Below the pieces are notes generated by a model, which saw only the letters and a list, made by a program, of their open reading frames with translations, did not search any database and had not been told where the DNA came from. The position numbers were made by a program, and so were the translations under genes. This document shows, one piece after another, positions 32,560 to 44,254 of a stretch of 64,000 nt of DNA (its first letter is position 1; the number at the start of each line of letters is the position of its first letter). The DNA lies in assembly GCA_028455995.1 (NCBI GenBank), contig JABELC010000008.1, positions 62,001 to 126,000 on the forward strand. The letters are read 5' to 3'. The stretch comes from Scleromitrula shiraiana (taxonomy: Eukaryota > Ascomycota > Leotiomycetes > Helotiales > Sclerotiniaceae).

Positions 32560-35500
32560 GACTAAAATTAAAGACCTTTAATTAGTGGACAGGTATCAAG
32601 GGGTTTGTTTCGAGGTCTGAGAGCCCAAACACGAGATAACGTACTGACTGGGAAAGAAGACTTTTTCCTTCTCATTAAACGAGAAATGAGTGATTGAGCT
32701 CGGCGATAAATCTCAGAAAGCCCACGAGTTGTGAAAGATATCAAGACCGAAGCCGATCTCTGATCAGCTATTTAACCAGAAGATTCGCATCCGTTACTAT
32801 CGTGGATATCTGAATCTCGGGGTGAATGTCTCAGAAATGGTAAAATCCCAAGTCCACTTACTGAAATCAGACAGAGATTCATATCAATAATAACTTTCGA
32901 TAATCATTACCCCGCCTCAGGCCTCTCAAATAACAACTAGAAATGCATCTTACGACTTTCAAAGGGGGTTCAGAATTCATAACCTACCGGACCCGACCCG
33001 GTCGATTTTGCAAGGTTCATCAGTATTGCATTAAGCACTCTTCCCGCAAGACCAGGCATGAACTCTGCTCCTCGACTTTTCGAAAATTGATTTTGATGGA
33101 CCCCCATGTCGTTAGGATCCATATTTTGATATAGTAGAACATGATATAAACAGGGATTGTATGTCGGTGAAGACTCTAGAAACAGATAATAGAAGCCTTG
33201 CTCGAGCCTTGACCGATAGTTTATTGAAAGAAAATCTAATAAGCATCGAACGATTAGTATGAAAAGTAGATATAGGACAGGGCTGACAGCGATCAAATGG
33301 ATTATTCATCTATCAAGCTATCAATTTTCAAATCACTTTTTTTCTCAACTATATGTGCCATGGATCCAAAGATTGACGACGATACGAAGTTCCAGATCGA
33401 TTTTCGACAGTGGATTATTGAACCATATGCCCGGTAACAAGCAAATAAACATGGGATGAGACATGAGACAGGGCCACCTCGTGGGGTTCGTGTAGAAATA
33501 ACACATGCCTTTGTTCTATGGGACCTTCTTCTGGTCCTACTCACTGTTTATTGATCCAGGCGGCTCCTCTTTCTTTTTAGATATAATTTAGTTTTCCCCC
33601 ATAATCTTGGCATGATCTTGCCAGATGGCTGGAAATTATAATAGAATCGGATTTTTTGTCTGAAAGTGGTGTCGTTGATTGTTGAAACGAACTCTGAAAA
33701 ATGCTCGAGCGAGTGAGTACATACAATATTTACTATTAACTAAATATTTTCTATATAGACTTTGATTTCTATTGCAAATATTCCATTTTTGCGAGTATAT
33801 ATATCTTAATAATGAATAAGTATTGTATTACTAGTATATTGTATTATAAAATCTTTTTTTAGCAATATTTGTTATTATATATTTTTACAATGCATTTTTA
33901 CAATACAATATTTTAGTATTATAATAACAGTTATTTCCAACTATACAGATTACTCAATCGTGAACTTTATCTACAATCTATATAAAGATAAAATTATATA
34001 GAATTCTCAAGTCACTTTTGAGAAGTTTTAATAGAATAGATCAATGGATACCATACTGGATATATACTAGATATATACTAGATATATACTAGATATATAC
34101 TAGATATTATATTGTCATACTAGATACCATACTGAATACCATACTTACTATTGATATCGATTCTATTCTATATAATGGACTAGGAATATCAACTCCATAC
34201 GGGTAAGGACCACGGCAACCAATTCCTATCCAAGGCTATCTTGAGAAATACGAGCGCATCATTGCCGTCTCATCGGTATCCAATATACATCTTTATAATC
34301 AATCATATGGTAATCCATTAGCTTAGGTAGGTAGATAAAGCCGACAACGATAATAAACCCGTGTACTCGCCCACCCGGAAGAATGTCGAAGATACCGGTT
34401 GATATAACGTTACTATTCCGAGTCCATACCTTTCTTCGTATATTAGAATATCAATAAGGGAATCCCAGAAACTTGAAAGACTAGATCATATGTAATGTTT
34501 CCCGTCATGCTCTTATTAATTAGTACCTACCTCTCCGGAATTTATTTTTCTCTTTAATATGTTAAAATCTCCGAACTAGATTATTATAACTTGAACAAAC
34601 CCCTATCGGTCCTTCTATCATGATACTGTACATGCCAGTGGTTTCTTCATTATATACTTACTTTTAGAGTAGTATATAATTATTTATATAAAATTATATA
34701 GAAATTATTCAATTATTAAATTAATCAATTTTCAAGTTGAAGATATATCTGATTAATACAGATAAAATTATATTTTTAACTTTTTAAATTTTTAAATTTT
34801 CAAGCTCATTATTTCTAAAAATGCTTCAAAATCAATATAGTATCATATGGCTAATGAAAAATGGAGCAATTTGGGTATTTGTAAATCATATTTTATTACT
34901 TTTCAAGTTGTAATATATAATAAAATTTGAAAATTGCTAAGGCCCTCTTTCTATTTCTATGAGTTCTCTCCTCATGTTGGGTTCATGCTGGATTCATGCT
35001 GGGTTCATGGCTTTACAAAGAGTAGTTCAGCGGGGTATCGTGTAGATATTTGTTGAATACGTTGATGAATACGGTAATAATTCCACTACATCATCCAATC
35101 AAGAGATGAAGAAAATCAGCTAAGTCTCCTTCTGCTGGCCGCTGCAATAAGACAAAAAAAGCGAGATATCCTGATCAGGATGTCTATCTGCGCTTTGAAG
35201 TATAGTAATTAGTCGTGAAACTCATTTTACCTATCCTCAATACTTTACCACTTATTATTGTTCAAGGTTAACAAAAAAAAAAATCAAAAAACAAAAAAAA
35301 AATCATAACTTTCATGGATTCTCCCCGCTGTTCTGTTCTCTCGTTGGAGGAAAAAGCGAAGGGAATAGGGGTGGGCCAAAAAAAATCCTCAAACAAGATA
35401 AACCCCCCTGATTTCCCAATCCTCGTCGCTATGCCGTTGTCAAAATGATCGACGCAAGACCCTCTCATCATCGTAAATGGGGAAAACCTGTTAATTATGA

Positions 35501-35796
35501 TTTCGATTTCCTTCCCATCATAAGATAGATATGATACCACGAACAGCCATGCCATGCCATGCTATGTCTTCGACCGAACTCTAATTGCCTACACGCTTGT
35601 CTGGTCCCAGCTTTTGTCTATTATTCTGACTGCGATCCGTAAGTGAAGTGTGGGCTTCTCTCTCAAATCCAGTTCGTCGAGTTCGTCGAGTTCGTCGGCC
35701 GAGCTTTGTCTTGCTTTGCTTGCGAGTTGAAGCGTCCGTTGCCTATGATCAGATAATCCCATCCACCATTCGATTTTCCCATTTTTTTTTTATGAA
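32560..35796. other. Gene-free region containing an AT-rich block
   Basis: No coding region recognised. The middle (about 33700-34950) is strongly AT-rich, with long runs of A/T and a TAGATATATAC-type tandem repeat at about 34063-34105. The ends are of normal composition and must hold the promoters of the two divergent flanking genes. See findings for the possible RIP relic. Confidence 0.5.
34063..34105. repeat. 11-base tandem repeat of TAGATATATAC type
   Basis: About four tandem units of an 11-base motif containing CTAGATATATA, followed by degenerate copies with ATACTAGATAC. It lies inside the AT-rich block. Confidence 0.85.
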
Positions 35797-37339
35797 ATGG
35801 CGGAGAGCGGCACCCCGGATACCTCAGCGCTTCCCCATGACAATCTTCAAGGTGTTATGATAGCTCTTGTCTTTGCCTTTCCATGTTTGGCGACGGTTGC
35901 TCTCGCATTGCGATTGCTCAGTCGTTCGTTGACTAGATCTTTTGGCTTAGGTATGTTGGAAGGGAAATGGCGGTTTTCTTCAAGCTCATCGATGAAATAA
36001 TTACATGTACTGATCGGGTTTCTTTGAATAGATGACTGGGTTATATGTTTTGCAGCTGTAAGTCTTGGCAATGATGGAGAGAGTGGAAAGCTTTGACTGA
36101 CATATAATTACATAGGTCTTTTACTGGGCGGAAACATTTACCTCATACAGATGTGAGATATCTCTCAACCTGAAGTTTTCGCAATATACTAACCATATAA
36201 TAGTTATTAAGTTGGTATATTTGGGATATCATACTTACGATGTTCCGAAAGATGTCGATGGAATCCTTGGTCTGAAATATCTCTATGCGGTAAATCTATT
36301 CTCCCCAAAGCTATCCAAGATGATGATACTAAGTTGCAAAAGACCGAATTGGTCTACAATCCAATTTTGGCCGCCATAAAAGTATCCATTCTACTATTTC
36401 TTCGACGTCTAACGGGTCAGAAATCCAACGTGAAAAGATCGATATTGGCACTTCTGATCCTCAACATTGTTATGGGCATAATAGCCTTCATGATTGTAAT
36501 GCTTCACTGCATTCCCATCCAAGCAAATTGGCGTGCGGAAGATTACCCACATGCCAAGTGCATGAATTTTACGAATTTCGTCACGAGCACGGCTGCTATA
36601 TCCGTCTTGACTGATATTCTTGTGTTGGTCTTGCCAACTTGGATCGTTTATGAATTGCAAATCAATCGAAGACAAAAATTGATGCTTGTTGGTATATTAT
36701 CAGTTGGTGCTATGTAAGTTTATTCTATTTTGCGTCTAATCCATCTTGTCCATCCACCTACTTTGTTGGAATCTAGAATCTATCTATCTAGATTCATTAT
36801 CTACTTTCACTTGATGGAAACTAACATGGATGCACCTCGTCAGCACCGTGGTTACCGGCCTCGCACGAATGATCATCCTCGATCACTTCAACCGCCACAT
36901 GCCCGCCGACCCGAGATACAGTCTCGTCTTCACAACATCCACCGTGGAACTCGGACTCGCCTTCGTCGCGGCCTCCGCGCCCTCCTTCAAACCCCTCATC
37001 ATCCGCATCCAGCCCAAGCTCTTCGGCGACAGCAGTCGCTCGCGCTCGCGCTCCCGCAGCAAGCCGCACTACGGCGTCGGAACCACGGGGCAGGCCCGCA
37101 GCAAGCACGGATACGAGCTCGATGGTATGTCGAGACGCACCAATAATCAGCATCATACGGAGATTGAGGCGGGCATGGGCGATGAGGATGAGCGGCTTAG
37201 TAGTGAGGATGGGACGATGGATATTCAGAAGGGGGGCATGGGCATTGCGGTTACGACGGAGACGGAGGTTAAGTGGCATAGTAATCCGACGAGTAATTCG
37301 GGTGAGAGGAAGACTAGTAGTACGGAGAGTTTGGTTTAG
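35797..37339 (+). CDS. PTH11-like seven-transmembrane protein (fungal rhodopsin domain)
   Basis: Six exons (35797-35950, 36032-36057, 36116-36152, 36204-36289, 36334-36713, 36844-37339) give 392 residues. Exons 2 and 3 are only 26 and 37 bases. Spliced, the N-terminal half shows the family signature: LALRLLSRSLTRSFGLDDWV, then FIKLVYLGYHTYDVP and NPILAAIKVSILLFLRRL. Further helices are LLILNIVMGIIAFMIVMLHC and ISVLTDILVLVLPTWIVYEL. Seven hydrophobic segments end near residue 290 (ELGLAFVAASAPSFKPLI), and a hydrophilic Ser/Arg/Glu-rich cytoplasmic tail of about 100 residues follows. There is no N-terminal CFEM domain. PTH11-type receptors sense surface or host cues in some plant-pathogenic fungi, but most members are uncharacterised. 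Exon 6 is markedly GC-richer than the earlier exons, starting C-rich and ending G-rich. Confidence 0.82.
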
Positions 37340-37471
37340 GTTGCATTACTTACATATTTTTTGTATGCATGTATGTATGTATGTTTGTATGTATGACAAC
37401 TATGTTCTTCACTTTTGAACGATCTTGTACCTTTAGAAAAATAAACGATGGATAGATGGATAGATGTCCCT

Positions 37472-37704
37472 GTAATATATATTTACACAACTTGTAGATC
37501 GAGGCTCGACATGACATAGTTTATATTCAACTCCGTATCAACACCACATCATCTATACCAATGTAGCCACGCTTGACTTTGTTAAAATCCATCCATCCAT
37601 CCAACATAACATCTATCAATAAACACAAGTAAGTGAAGCATTTCCAATCCCTAAAAAGCACCAAACATCAAGAAATTGAATTGATAAGTGATGGTTTATA
37701 TCAT
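37472..37704. repeat. Direct repeat, copy 1 (less mutated)
   Basis: Segment beginning near TTTACACAACTTGTAGATCG and ending near AAATTGAATTGATAAGTGATGG. It is collinear with the AT-rich copy at 37722-37975 over its whole length, with one insertion or length difference near 37590-37620. It keeps C and G at most positions where the second copy has T and A. Confidence 0.8.
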
Positions 37705-37721
37705 AGCTTAAAATATATACT

Positions 37722-37975
37722 AGTAATATATATATAATTTGTAGATTGAGGCTTGATATAATATAATTTATATTAAATTTAATATTAATATTATATTATT
37801 TATACTAATATAATTATATGTAACTTTATCAAAATCTATTTCAAGTTACTAGTATTTAACTACTAGATATAATATCTATAGATAAATACAAGCCTGAGTG
37901 AATAAAGCATATCTAATCCCTAATAACTTGAAAGCACCAGATATCAAGAAATTGAAGTGGTAAAATGGTTGTGTA
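37722..37975. repeat. Direct repeat, copy 2 (RIP-like, C-to-T and G-to-A)
   Basis: Collinear with copy 1, but of about 31 differences over the first 100 aligned bases some 27 are C-to-T or G-to-A relative to copy 1, one is the reverse transition and about three are transversions. Examples: GATCGAGGCTCGACATGACA became GATTGAGGCTTGATATAATA. This is the signature of repeat-induced point mutation. Confidence 0.8.
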
Positions 37976-39109
37976 TATATATACCTACCTGCAGTATAAG
38001 TATAAGTATAAGTATAAGTATTAAAGTCCCCCTATAGCCTCATCCTCATCCTTATCCGTCCATCGAACTCCTCACCTATCCCATCCCATCCCATCCTATC
38101 CTATCCGAATACCCCGCCTTCGGATCATATCACCGGTACCGGTATTTTTACCCGTAGAGCAGAGCAGAGCAGAGTTCAAGTTGCCTATACTATCTACTAG
38201 TATAAGACAGACAGATAGATAGATAGATAGAGACCGGGATCGAATTATTCATTCATGGTAAGACTTACGCCGGGCGGAGTAATTGGAAGAAAGGAATAGG
38301 TTACCAGAAGAAGTATAAATTTACTTACTCACTTGTTTGGAGTTCTTTTCCGAGTTTCTTCCTTCCTTCCTTCAGAGGGGATTGGCCGATCGGCCTATCT
38401 GATACGTCTCGTGAGTCAAGCAGTTCTAGGGGCATTACTAACTAACTAACTAACTAAACTAATTATCTGGGCATTTAAGTATGACGACTGGTACCGGTAT
38501 ATGATCAGATGCGGTAGATTACCGTCAAAGGCCGATGGATGGGGGTTTGTTTTGTGGTTTGGAGGGTGTGATGGCCTATGCCGAATAGTTGGTTTGCTTG
38601 TGTTGTCATTTCGTATGGTATCGTCGAGAATGGAGTAGAATAGAATAGCGATAATAACTTGCAAAATGGCTATGTATTTTAACCCCTTTGTTTGTCTACA
38701 TCATTGATTGATTAATGGATGGATTTGTATTTCAGTAACATCAAAATGAAATCACAAATATACATACTATGATCCCAATTTTTCACATCCGCCTACGGAT
38801 TTAGTCTTCCTTGGTAAAAAGGCTTATCAGACACTTATCATCATCGCGGGGCATTAAACTACCCCACCATCCGATACCTGTATGTCAGTAGTCAGTAGTC
38901 AGTAGTCAGGACCAATTGACCATATAAATACCAACCGATCACTCATTTCCGGTACCGGTTCTCGTATCTACATACATACATACATACATACGTATCAATT
39001 GTCTCTTCTTTTGAGTTATATCTTCAGATTTAGATTTGTCTTTGTTTATAAGAGATCATATACACAAGATTCATACATACATAAATACATACATACACAT
39101 ACATAAAAT

Positions 39110-40608
39110 ATGACCAAACCACAGATTCTTCTCTTGGGTGAAATTGATCAGTATGTACTAATCCCCCCCATCTATACCTTCCCACCAATCTACCAATCTA
39201 CCAATCTCTCACTCTCCCCATTTCCCCTAAGCCATCTATCTACTCATCAATCAATCAACCAACTAACCACCCTCTCTCTCTCTCTCCTCTTCCAGCGCCA
39301 AAAAAGAATGGGACTCCCTCTCCTCAATCGGCGAACTCATCACCCCCACCGCACGCTCCCGCCAAGAATTCATCGAGGAATGCAAGTCAGGAAAATACGA
39401 TAAGGTGGTTGTGGCGTATAGAACGTTTCAGAGTGTGGCTATTACGGGATTGTTTGATGAGGAGTTGATTGAGGTTTTGCCGAAGAGTTTGAAGTTTATT
39501 GCTCATAATGGTATGTGGTTTGTTTTATATGATGTTGGGGGTTAAGGGGTGGAAGTTGGGATGGTGAAGTTGTTTTTGTGTCTATGGGAAAGGAGAGAAG
39601 GACATTGAAAGAAATGAGGTTGGTGAAGAGGGAATGCTAATGTTATATTTATTCATTTAGGTGCTGGTTATGACCAAATCGATGTACATGCTTGTACAGC
39701 ACATGATATTCGAGTATCGAATGTCCCAACCGCAGTTGATGATGCTACAGCCGATACCAATATGTTTCTAATTCTAGGAGCATTAAGAGGATTTAACACA
39801 TGTTTGTTCTTCCCTCCTTTCCCCATCCAATTCCACTCACTCCCCACAACATCCAAGCAATTCACTAACCAAACCCTCTTCCTTCTCCAGCAATGATGGC
39901 TCTAAGAAACGGTCACTGGAAAGGCTCTCCACCACCACCATTAGGCCACGATCCCCAAGGAAAAGTCCTAGGTATCCTAGGAATGGGAGGTATCGGACGA
40001 AACCTTATGAAGAAAGCAACGGCTTTCGGAATGACATGTCAATATCATAACCGAACCAAGCTTTCGGAGGAATTGAGCGGCGGTGCTAAGTATGTTAGCT
40101 TTGATGAGTTGTTGGCTACTAGTGACGTGCTTTCTTTGAATCTTCCTCTTAATGTAAGTTTTATCTTATCTTCTGTCATGCTTTATTGCAGTACAACCAA
40201 ATATCCACACATCCATACGAATATAGACCTCGCCCACCACCCAAACAAAAACTAACATCCCACCCCCAGAAAAACACCCGCCACATAATCTCCACCCCCG
40301 AGTTCCAAAAAATGAAAAAAGGCGTCGTGATAGTCAACACCGCGCGCGGCGCCGTAATGGACGAATCCGCGCTCGTCGAAGCTCTCTCCTCCGGTCAAGT
40401 TTGGTCCGCCGGCCTCGACGTCTACGAAGAGGAACCCAAGGTCCACGACGGACTGATTAAGAATCCTCATGTTATGTTGGTGCCGCATATGGGGACTTGG
40501 ACGGTGGAGACGCAGACGAAGATGGAGGTTTGGTGTATTGATAATGTGAGGGGGGCGGTAGAGAAGGGGAAACTCATGAGTCCGGTGGGGGAGCAGAAGG
40601 ATATGTAG
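39110..40608 (+). CDS. D-2-hydroxyacid dehydrogenase, probable glyoxylate/hydroxypyruvate reductase
   Basis: Five exons (39110-39150, 39296-39510, 39661-39801, 39891-40153, 40270-40608) encode 332 residues. The NAD(P)-binding Rossmann motif is GKVLGILGMGGIGRNLMKKA. The family's catalytic triad can be seen: Arg in IVNTARGAVMDE, Glu in GLDVYEEEP, and His in VMLVPHMGTWTVET. N-terminal markers are KFIAHNGAGYDQIDVHAC and VPTAVDDATADTNMFLIL. The arrangement fits the cytosolic GOR1-type glyoxylate reductases of fungi, which reduce glyoxylate or hydroxypyruvate to glycolate or glycerate; hydroxyisocaproate or other 2-oxoacids are possible alternatives. The exon 3 donor GTTTGT is non-standard but keeps the frame. 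The last exon turns from C-rich to G-rich on the coding strand. The 3' end is convergent with TRP4. Confidence 0.88.
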
Positions 40609-41201
40609 ATACTAGACGAGGACATTTTAGAATTGGGGTAGGATGTTGGTTGGGGGAGATGTTTTGGCTGTTATGTATGTACAGTCAGATCCGACCAAAT
40701 CTACGCCAATCGATTCTAGAACTAGATATAAAAGTAAATTATTGAATTCAATCTGCTTAAGCAATCAGCGAATAATTGGGATTTTTACCTCTCCCTAAGG
40801 AATTCCATTCTGATACTTCATCCATCCCTGCTCTATGTCACCATTCTACCATACGCATTGAGAACTCATGATTAACATATAATCAAGACTATATACTGTA
40901 TAGATATAGATAGATACTCAAAGAAACATTTCTTTTCGAGATTCTATCTACAAAATAAACTTTTTCCAATTCCTTCCCTCCCTTTCCTTGCTTTTCCTTT
41001 CCTTGTTTTTCCTTTCCTTGCCTTGCTTTTCCTTTCTATCCCTTCGTATACACATAACAATCGTTCATAACTACCATTTCATTGTATCTTATTTGAATTT
41101 TTACAAAACACAATCTGTACAGCACAGATATACAAATCGACTCATCAATCCATCCCCCTATCACTCAAAACAACCAACCCCCCTCCCCCCCCGGCGCCCC
41201 C
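40609..41201. other. Convergent 3' region
   Basis: No gene seen. A pyrimidine-rich stretch with TTTCCTTG units lies near 40975-41035. Both flanking genes end here, so it should hold two 3' UTRs. Confidence 0.4.
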
Positions 41202-42616
41202 CTAAACCTCATTACTAACCTCCACAAACCTCCTCCACTGCCTCCAAGCCTCCCCACTCCTAATCGCCCACCTCGCCCTCCTAACCCCCTCCTTCCACCT
41301 CCCACCCCCCGGCCCCCTCTCCGTGACCACGTTCCCATCGTCTCCATGTCCCATATCACTAACATCCGCATCGCAAATCCCCGAAACCACAAACAGCGCC
41401 GCCGTATTCATCAGCACAAACTCGACGATCGGGTCATCCTCGGGCAATTTATTCTGCAACAAATTCATGAGGATGGCTGCATTTTCATGGGGTTCCTTCC
41501 CCGGTGATACGGTATCGAGCGGGTGGGCGGAAAGTCCGAAATCCGCCGCGTCGATGGTGAAGTTTTGGATCTCGACGGTTCCCGTTCCGGAATCTTCCGT
41601 TAAGCGCCAGCAGTGCGTTTTTCCCGCGCAGCTGATCTCGTCGAGGTCTTCTTCGCCACACACAACCATTGCCTTCTTTGCGCCGCTCATTTTCAGCGCG
41701 TCGGCGAAGACGGGGCCGATATCGCGGCGGGCGACGCCGAGGAGGCGCGCCTCGATGCAGCCTTCGACGGGGTTGGCGAGGGGTCCGAGCAGGTTGAAGA
41801 TGGTGCGCCAGCCGAGCTCTTTGCGGATGGGGGCGACGTATTTCATTCCTGGGTGGAAGACCGGGGCGAAGAGGAAGGCGTAGTTTGATTTTTGGTAGAC
41901 GGATGTTATGGTTTGGGGGGTTACGGCTGTGAGGTTGGGGGCGGTGGGGAGGGTGGAGGTGAGGAGGTCGGCGGAGCCGGATTTGGAGGTTGAGGCTCTG
42001 TTGCCGTGTTTGCTGAGGAGGAGGAGGGAGGAGGCGAGGATGGAGGAGGTGGTGGATATGTTGAAGGTGTGGTGGGCGTCGCCTCCTGTTCCGACGATGT
42101 CGCACTGGGGTTTTGTTAGAGTGGAATAGAGTGGAATAGAGTAATAGAGTAATAGAATATGAGATAGAGGAAGATAGGACGACATTTTCTTTTCCCCCTT
42201 CTTTAGGGGCGTGACCAAATGAAGGAACTATCCTCCTGACATCCCAACATAACACCACACAACATAACAACACGAATAACTAAAAAACCCAAACTTACCA
42301 AACCCCCCTTATAGCCCCCCTCTGGTCTCCCCACCGCCTCAATAACTTTGTTCAAGGCATCCTTATCAATAGGCGAAGCCGCCTCCCTCATCGCTTCCGC
42401 ACACTTAGCAAGAACATCCGCCTTACGATCCCACCCCGTAAAATGCAAACAAGTCAACAAAGCGCCCGTTTGAACGGGCGACAACGAGTCTGTGAAAATG
42501 TGGGAAATTGCATAGGCGATTTCATCGCCTGATACGTTGTTGTCGCCGGGTGAGGGCCAGAGTCGTTTTAGGAGGGGCGTGATTGAGATGGTTTGGGGAG
42601 AATTTTCGGTTGCCAT
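41202..42616 (-). CDS. TRP4: Anthranilate phosphoribosyltransferase
   Basis: Two exons on the minus strand, 42616-42299 and 42104-41202, encode 406 residues. The enzyme joins anthranilate to phosphoribosyl pyrophosphate in the second step of tryptophan synthesis. The N-terminal helical domain includes ISHIFTDSLSPVQTGALLTC. Exon 2 opens directly in the PRPP-binding signature CDIVGTGGDAHHTFNISTTS, followed by KHGNRASTSKSGSADLL, FLFAPVFHPGMKYVAPIRKE and RTIFNLLGPLANP. All are landmarks of TrpD/Trp4. The C-terminal 60 residues are Arg/Gly/Trp-rich. The intron (42298-42105) lies exactly before the catalytic glycine motif, so splicing is needed for any active product. Start codons of TRP4 and of the mitochondrial uL10 gene are 382 bases apart and divergent. 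Confidence 0.95.
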
Positions 42617-42998
42617 ATTGATTGATTTTTATTCTCTCAATTTAGTTTTTGAACTTGGTAGATTTTGAGAAACTGACCAAGTACCAGATCAAATTGGGCA
42701 AAGAACAAGAAATTATACTTCTCGATGTTACATTACATGTGAAAGAACTCCGATTTCCAAAAAGAGTCACAAAAGAGTCACAACTTTCATTATTTACCTT
42801 AATCTTGAGGCAACCATCAAAGAAAGAAATACGCTAGTCCGAATTAGAACTTTATCAATTGAGCTTGTTCATGAAATTGAATTTGTAGACAAGCATCAAA
42901 TCTGTTATAACGGATTCATTTTCTAAGTAAGTAAAGCAATTGAAGTACATGAAGCCCTTTAGACTCTTGCTACTCATATACTAACCAAATATCAAAGA
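42617..42998. promoter_or_regulatory. Divergent promoter, TRP4 and mitochondrial uL10
   Basis: Intergenic stretch of 382 bases between two divergent start codons. Two AAGAGTCACAA-type repeats occur at about 42760-42784 (GAGTCAC resembles the general amino-acid-control TGACTC core read on the other strand). A Gcn4/CpcA role upstream of TRP4 is plausible but is an inference from this short match. Confidence 0.45.
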
Positions 42999-44066
42999 AT
43001 GCGCCCACCAATACCCACCCCTCCCTCCAAAACAATTTTCTCCATCCTCCGCATCAAAAGAACCTCCCCCCTCTGCACCAGACACTATGCCACCGCCGCC
43101 GCAACACCATCCATAACCACCTCCTCATCCCAGCCATACCAATCCACACCACCCATCTCACGATTCCCCTCCACCCAACCCCCCTCCTACAAACCACCCA
43201 CGTTCCGCAAATCCCAACTCCTCCGCCAATATGCCTCCCTCCTGCGCTCCACCCCCCTCATGCTCCTCTTCCAACACAACAACATAAAAGCCACCGAATG
43301 GATATCCATCCGTCGCGAACTCGTCTCCGCGCTCTCCAAAATCGACGCCGAGATCGCGGCTCAGAATCCCGATTCTAGTTTCCCCCCTCTCGCAAAATCC
43401 ATCAAGCTACAGATCGTACAGACGGGTATCCTGGCCGCTGCTTTACGAATCGTAGAATTCTACAAACCGGAGTCCGAGATGAAGACACTGGATGCTTCGA
43501 ATCCGGCTACGAATTCCTCGGCTACATTACCCGTTGGGCTCCTGGATCCCCAGGGCAGAGGCTTCACGCATACGCTCTCGAAAGCGGCGCATGACGCCGT
43601 GACACGCGGCGGAAATGGCAAGAATCGAAAGTTGGAAACTGCGCTATCGCCCCTCTTAATTGGTCCCCTCGTTCTGCTTACATTCCCCGACGTATCGCCC
43701 CAGCATATGAAAGCCGCGTTGACGATACTGGCGCCTCAGGCACCGCTGTTTCCGGCGCCGAAGAAGAGAACTAATCCGGGGTGGCATGATCCGACTGTGC
43801 AGAGTGGGCTGCAGAAGTTGTTGTTGCTTGGGGCGAGAGTGGAGGGGAAGACTTTTGATGTGGAGGGGACGAGGTGGGTCGGTGGTATTGAGGGGGGCTT
43901 GGATGGGTTGAGGGCGAATTTGGTGTATTTGTTGCAAGGGGTTGGGGGTGGGATTACGAGTACTTTGGAGGGTGCGGGGAAGAGTTTGTATTTTACGGTA
44001 GAGGGGAGGAGGTCTATGTTGGAGGATGAGGAGAAGGAGAAGAGTGGGGAGGCGAAGTCTGAATAG
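42999..44066 (+). CDS. MRPL11: Mitochondrial large-subunit ribosomal protein uL10m
   Basis: Single exon, 355 residues. A basic, Ser/Thr/Pro-rich N-terminus without acidic residues (about 1-40, containing RHYATAAAT) looks like a mitochondrial presequence. The conserved core begins at about residue 66 with TFRKSQLLRQYASLLRSTP and LMLLFQHNNIKATEWISIRR, followed by a helix ending LRIVEFYKPE. In fungal MRPL11 the 'YxxLL...PLxLLFQHNNL' motif is what I recall as the family mark. The protein would sit at the stalk base of the mitoribosome. Codon composition changes sharply, C-rich in the first 400 bases and G-rich in the last 350. The gene is convergent with the PI-PLC gene, with 188 bases between stop codons. 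Confidence 0.82.
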   Translation: MRPPIPTPPSKTIFSILRIKRTSPLCTRHYATAAATPSITTSSSQPYQSTPPISRFPSTQPPSYKPPTFRKSQLLRQYASLLRSTPLMLLFQHNNIKATEWISIRRELVSALSKIDAEIAAQNPDSSFPPLAKSIKLQIVQTGILAAALRIVEFYKPESEMKTLDASNPATNSSATLPVGLLDPQGRGFTHTLSKAAHDAVTRGGNGKNRKLETALSPLLIGPLVLLTFPDVSPQHMKAALTILAPQAPLFPAPKKRTNPGWHDPTVQSGLQKLLLLGARVEGKTFDVEGTRWVGGIEGGLDGLRANLVYLLQGVGGGITSTLEGAGKSLYFTVEGRRSMLEDEEKEKSGEAKSE

Positions 44067-44254
44067 AATCAAGATGTTAAATGATAAGGATATATAGAAA
44101 GTAAAAATGTATTATATCTGTATCTGTATCTTTGAAAGGAATCTATTTCATTCCGAGGATTCATTTATCATACTAATCGTGAAATCTTAAAAGTCATAAA
44201 CCTTACCATTCGCCAATCTTTTCATAAATCTTGCAACAAACGAATCCATATACT

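Larger units (their letters stand above)
37340..39109. other. Intergenic region with a RIP-marked duplication
   Basis: No gene seen. It contains the tandem duplication at 37472-37975 (separate entries). AAGTAT units lie near 38000-38020, pyrimidine-rich repeats near 38085-38105, GATA units near 38212-38232 and ACAT units near 38970-39000 and 39077-39105. The right end is the leader of the hydroxyacid dehydrogenase gene. Confidence 0.5.

Noticed and set aside
41485..42273. Minus-strand 262-codon Arg/Pro-rich frame
   Set aside because: Alternative frame of TRP4 exon 2; the TRP4 frame carries the enzyme motifs.
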